Shown here one piece after another: positions 4,667 through 5,020 of a DNA stretch of 5,020 bases. Location: NCBI GenBank assembly GCA_947306315.1, contig CAMZGF010000048.1, positions 1-5,020 of the forward strand. The letters run 5' to 3'. The stretch comes from an uncultured Candidatus Saccharibacteria bacterium (GTDB taxonomy: Bacteria; Patescibacteriota; Saccharimonadia; Saccharimonadales; Saccharimonadaceae). Both the position numbers and the translations under genes were made by a program. Positions within the stretch are counted from its first letter, which is position 1. Each line of letters starts with the position of its first letter. The notes under the pieces were generated by a model. That model was not told the DNA's origin. It was given only the letters and a program-made list of their open reading frames with translations, and did not search any database.

Positions 4667-5020
4667 TTATTTATCTACTACCTCACCCTCTACGGCATCA
4701 TCATCTGACTTTTTGTCATCTGATTTCTTTTCGTCTTTTGCTTCATCTTTTGATGCAGCTTCATACATCTTTGCGCCGATTGGCATGATTTTGTCGTTAA
4801 GTTCTTTTGTAGCAGCCTCGATTTTTTCTTGATCTGCTGATTCATCTTTCAAGACTTCTTTTGCTTCTTCGACAGCTTTCTTGATAGTTTCTTTATCTTC
4901 ATCGCTGATTTTATCCTTGTATTCATCAGGCATCTTTTCAGCTTGGTAGACTGCGTTTTCGAGACGATTTCTTGCATCGACAGCTTCGCGTTTCTTCTTG
5001 TCTTCGTCCGCGTGCATCTC
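4667..5020 (-). CDS. dnaK: chaperone DnaK (Hsp70), C-terminal part, 5' end outside the window
   Basis: The frame is open to the right edge; the codon at 5018-5020 is Glu, so the Met at 5015-5017 is internal and not the start. The visible 117 residues begin with EMHADEDKKKREAVDARN, the well-conserved segment of the Hsp70 substrate-binding domain just after the beta-sandwich. The alpha-helical lid follows (RLENAVYQAEKMPDEYKDKI through KELNDKIMPIGAKMYEA). The last ~30 residues are a disordered Asp/Lys/Ser tail, with repeated KKSDD, ending in EGEVVDK, close to the usual DnaK ending rich in E, V and D. DnaK is the ATP-dependent folding chaperone that works with DnaJ and GrpE, neither of which is visible here. 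The gene is followed by its own terminator, so the downstream methyltransferase is a separate unit. Confidence 0.95.
   Translation of the reverse strand, partial: EMHADEDKKKREAVDARNRLENAVYQAEKMPDEYKDKISDEDKETIKKAVEEAKEVLKDESADQEKIEAATKELNDKIMPIGAKMYEAASKDEAKDEKKSDDKKSDDDAVEGEVVDK

Noticed and set aside
4555..4788. Plus-strand 77-aa frame rich in Leu and His over the dnaK tail
   Set aside because: It is antisense to dnaK and the methyltransferase start, spans a terminator, and its composition reflects the complement of Lys/Glu/Asp codons.
5015..5017. ATG near the right edge as the start of a small acidic protein
   Set aside because: The frame is open to the edge and the residues are the conserved internal DnaK segment EMHADEDKKKREAV, so this Met is internal.

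Overview
This window looks like a chromosomal segment of a compact, AT-leaning bacterial genome with a Gram-positive-type (single-membrane) envelope. The best guess is a member of the Patescibacteria/CPR, most likely Candidatus Saccharibacteria (TM7). That placement is inference. It rests on the very tight packing (two convergent stop codons abut, and promoters are embedded in terminators), a bS20 protein with a lysine/alanine tail, probable leaderless transcripts, a PxTG-like membrane-anchored surface protein, and overall protein style. A Firmicutes or actinobacterial origin is less likely but not excluded. All six visible stop codons are TAA and nothing suggests a non-standard genetic code.

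Layout, left to right. Positions 1-10 probably hold the first three codons of a minus-strand gene that leaves the window, preceded by a good promoter (39-67) and a Shine-Dalgarno site. Next is rpsT (bS20, minus) with its own promoter and a strong intrinsic terminator (115-145). It is followed by an unrecognised 164-aa soluble protein (minus) with a near-perfect Shine-Dalgarno and its own terminator. A divergent intergenic region (about 1143-1241) has two strong promoters interleaved face to face and a 16-nt perfect palindrome. It drives the 164-aa gene leftward and uppP (undecaprenyl-diphosphatase) rightward; uppP appears to be leaderless. Tail to tail with uppP, with zero spacing, is a 612-aa secreted right-handed beta-helix protein with an InlB-B-like domain, a Pro/Glu stalk, a VPDTG motif and a C-terminal membrane anchor. 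Upstream of it is a TylF-family O-methyltransferase, also probably leaderless or nearly so. Last is the 3' end of dnaK, which enters from the right edge and ends in an intrinsic terminator whose loop contains the -35 box of the methyltransferase promoter.

Functionally, the window mixes housekeeping genes (bS20, DnaK) with envelope genes. UppP recycles the C55 lipid carrier for peptidoglycan and surface glycans, the beta-helix protein is a cell-surface protein, and the methyltransferase could decorate a surface sugar or another small molecule. Each gene seems to have its own promoter, so this is a string of small transcription units rather than one operon. I see no mobile element, CRISPR array, tRNA or rRNA, and no clear sign of a new multi-gene system. 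The most interesting signals are regulatory architecture: leaderless starts, interleaved divergent promoters and terminator/promoter superposition.
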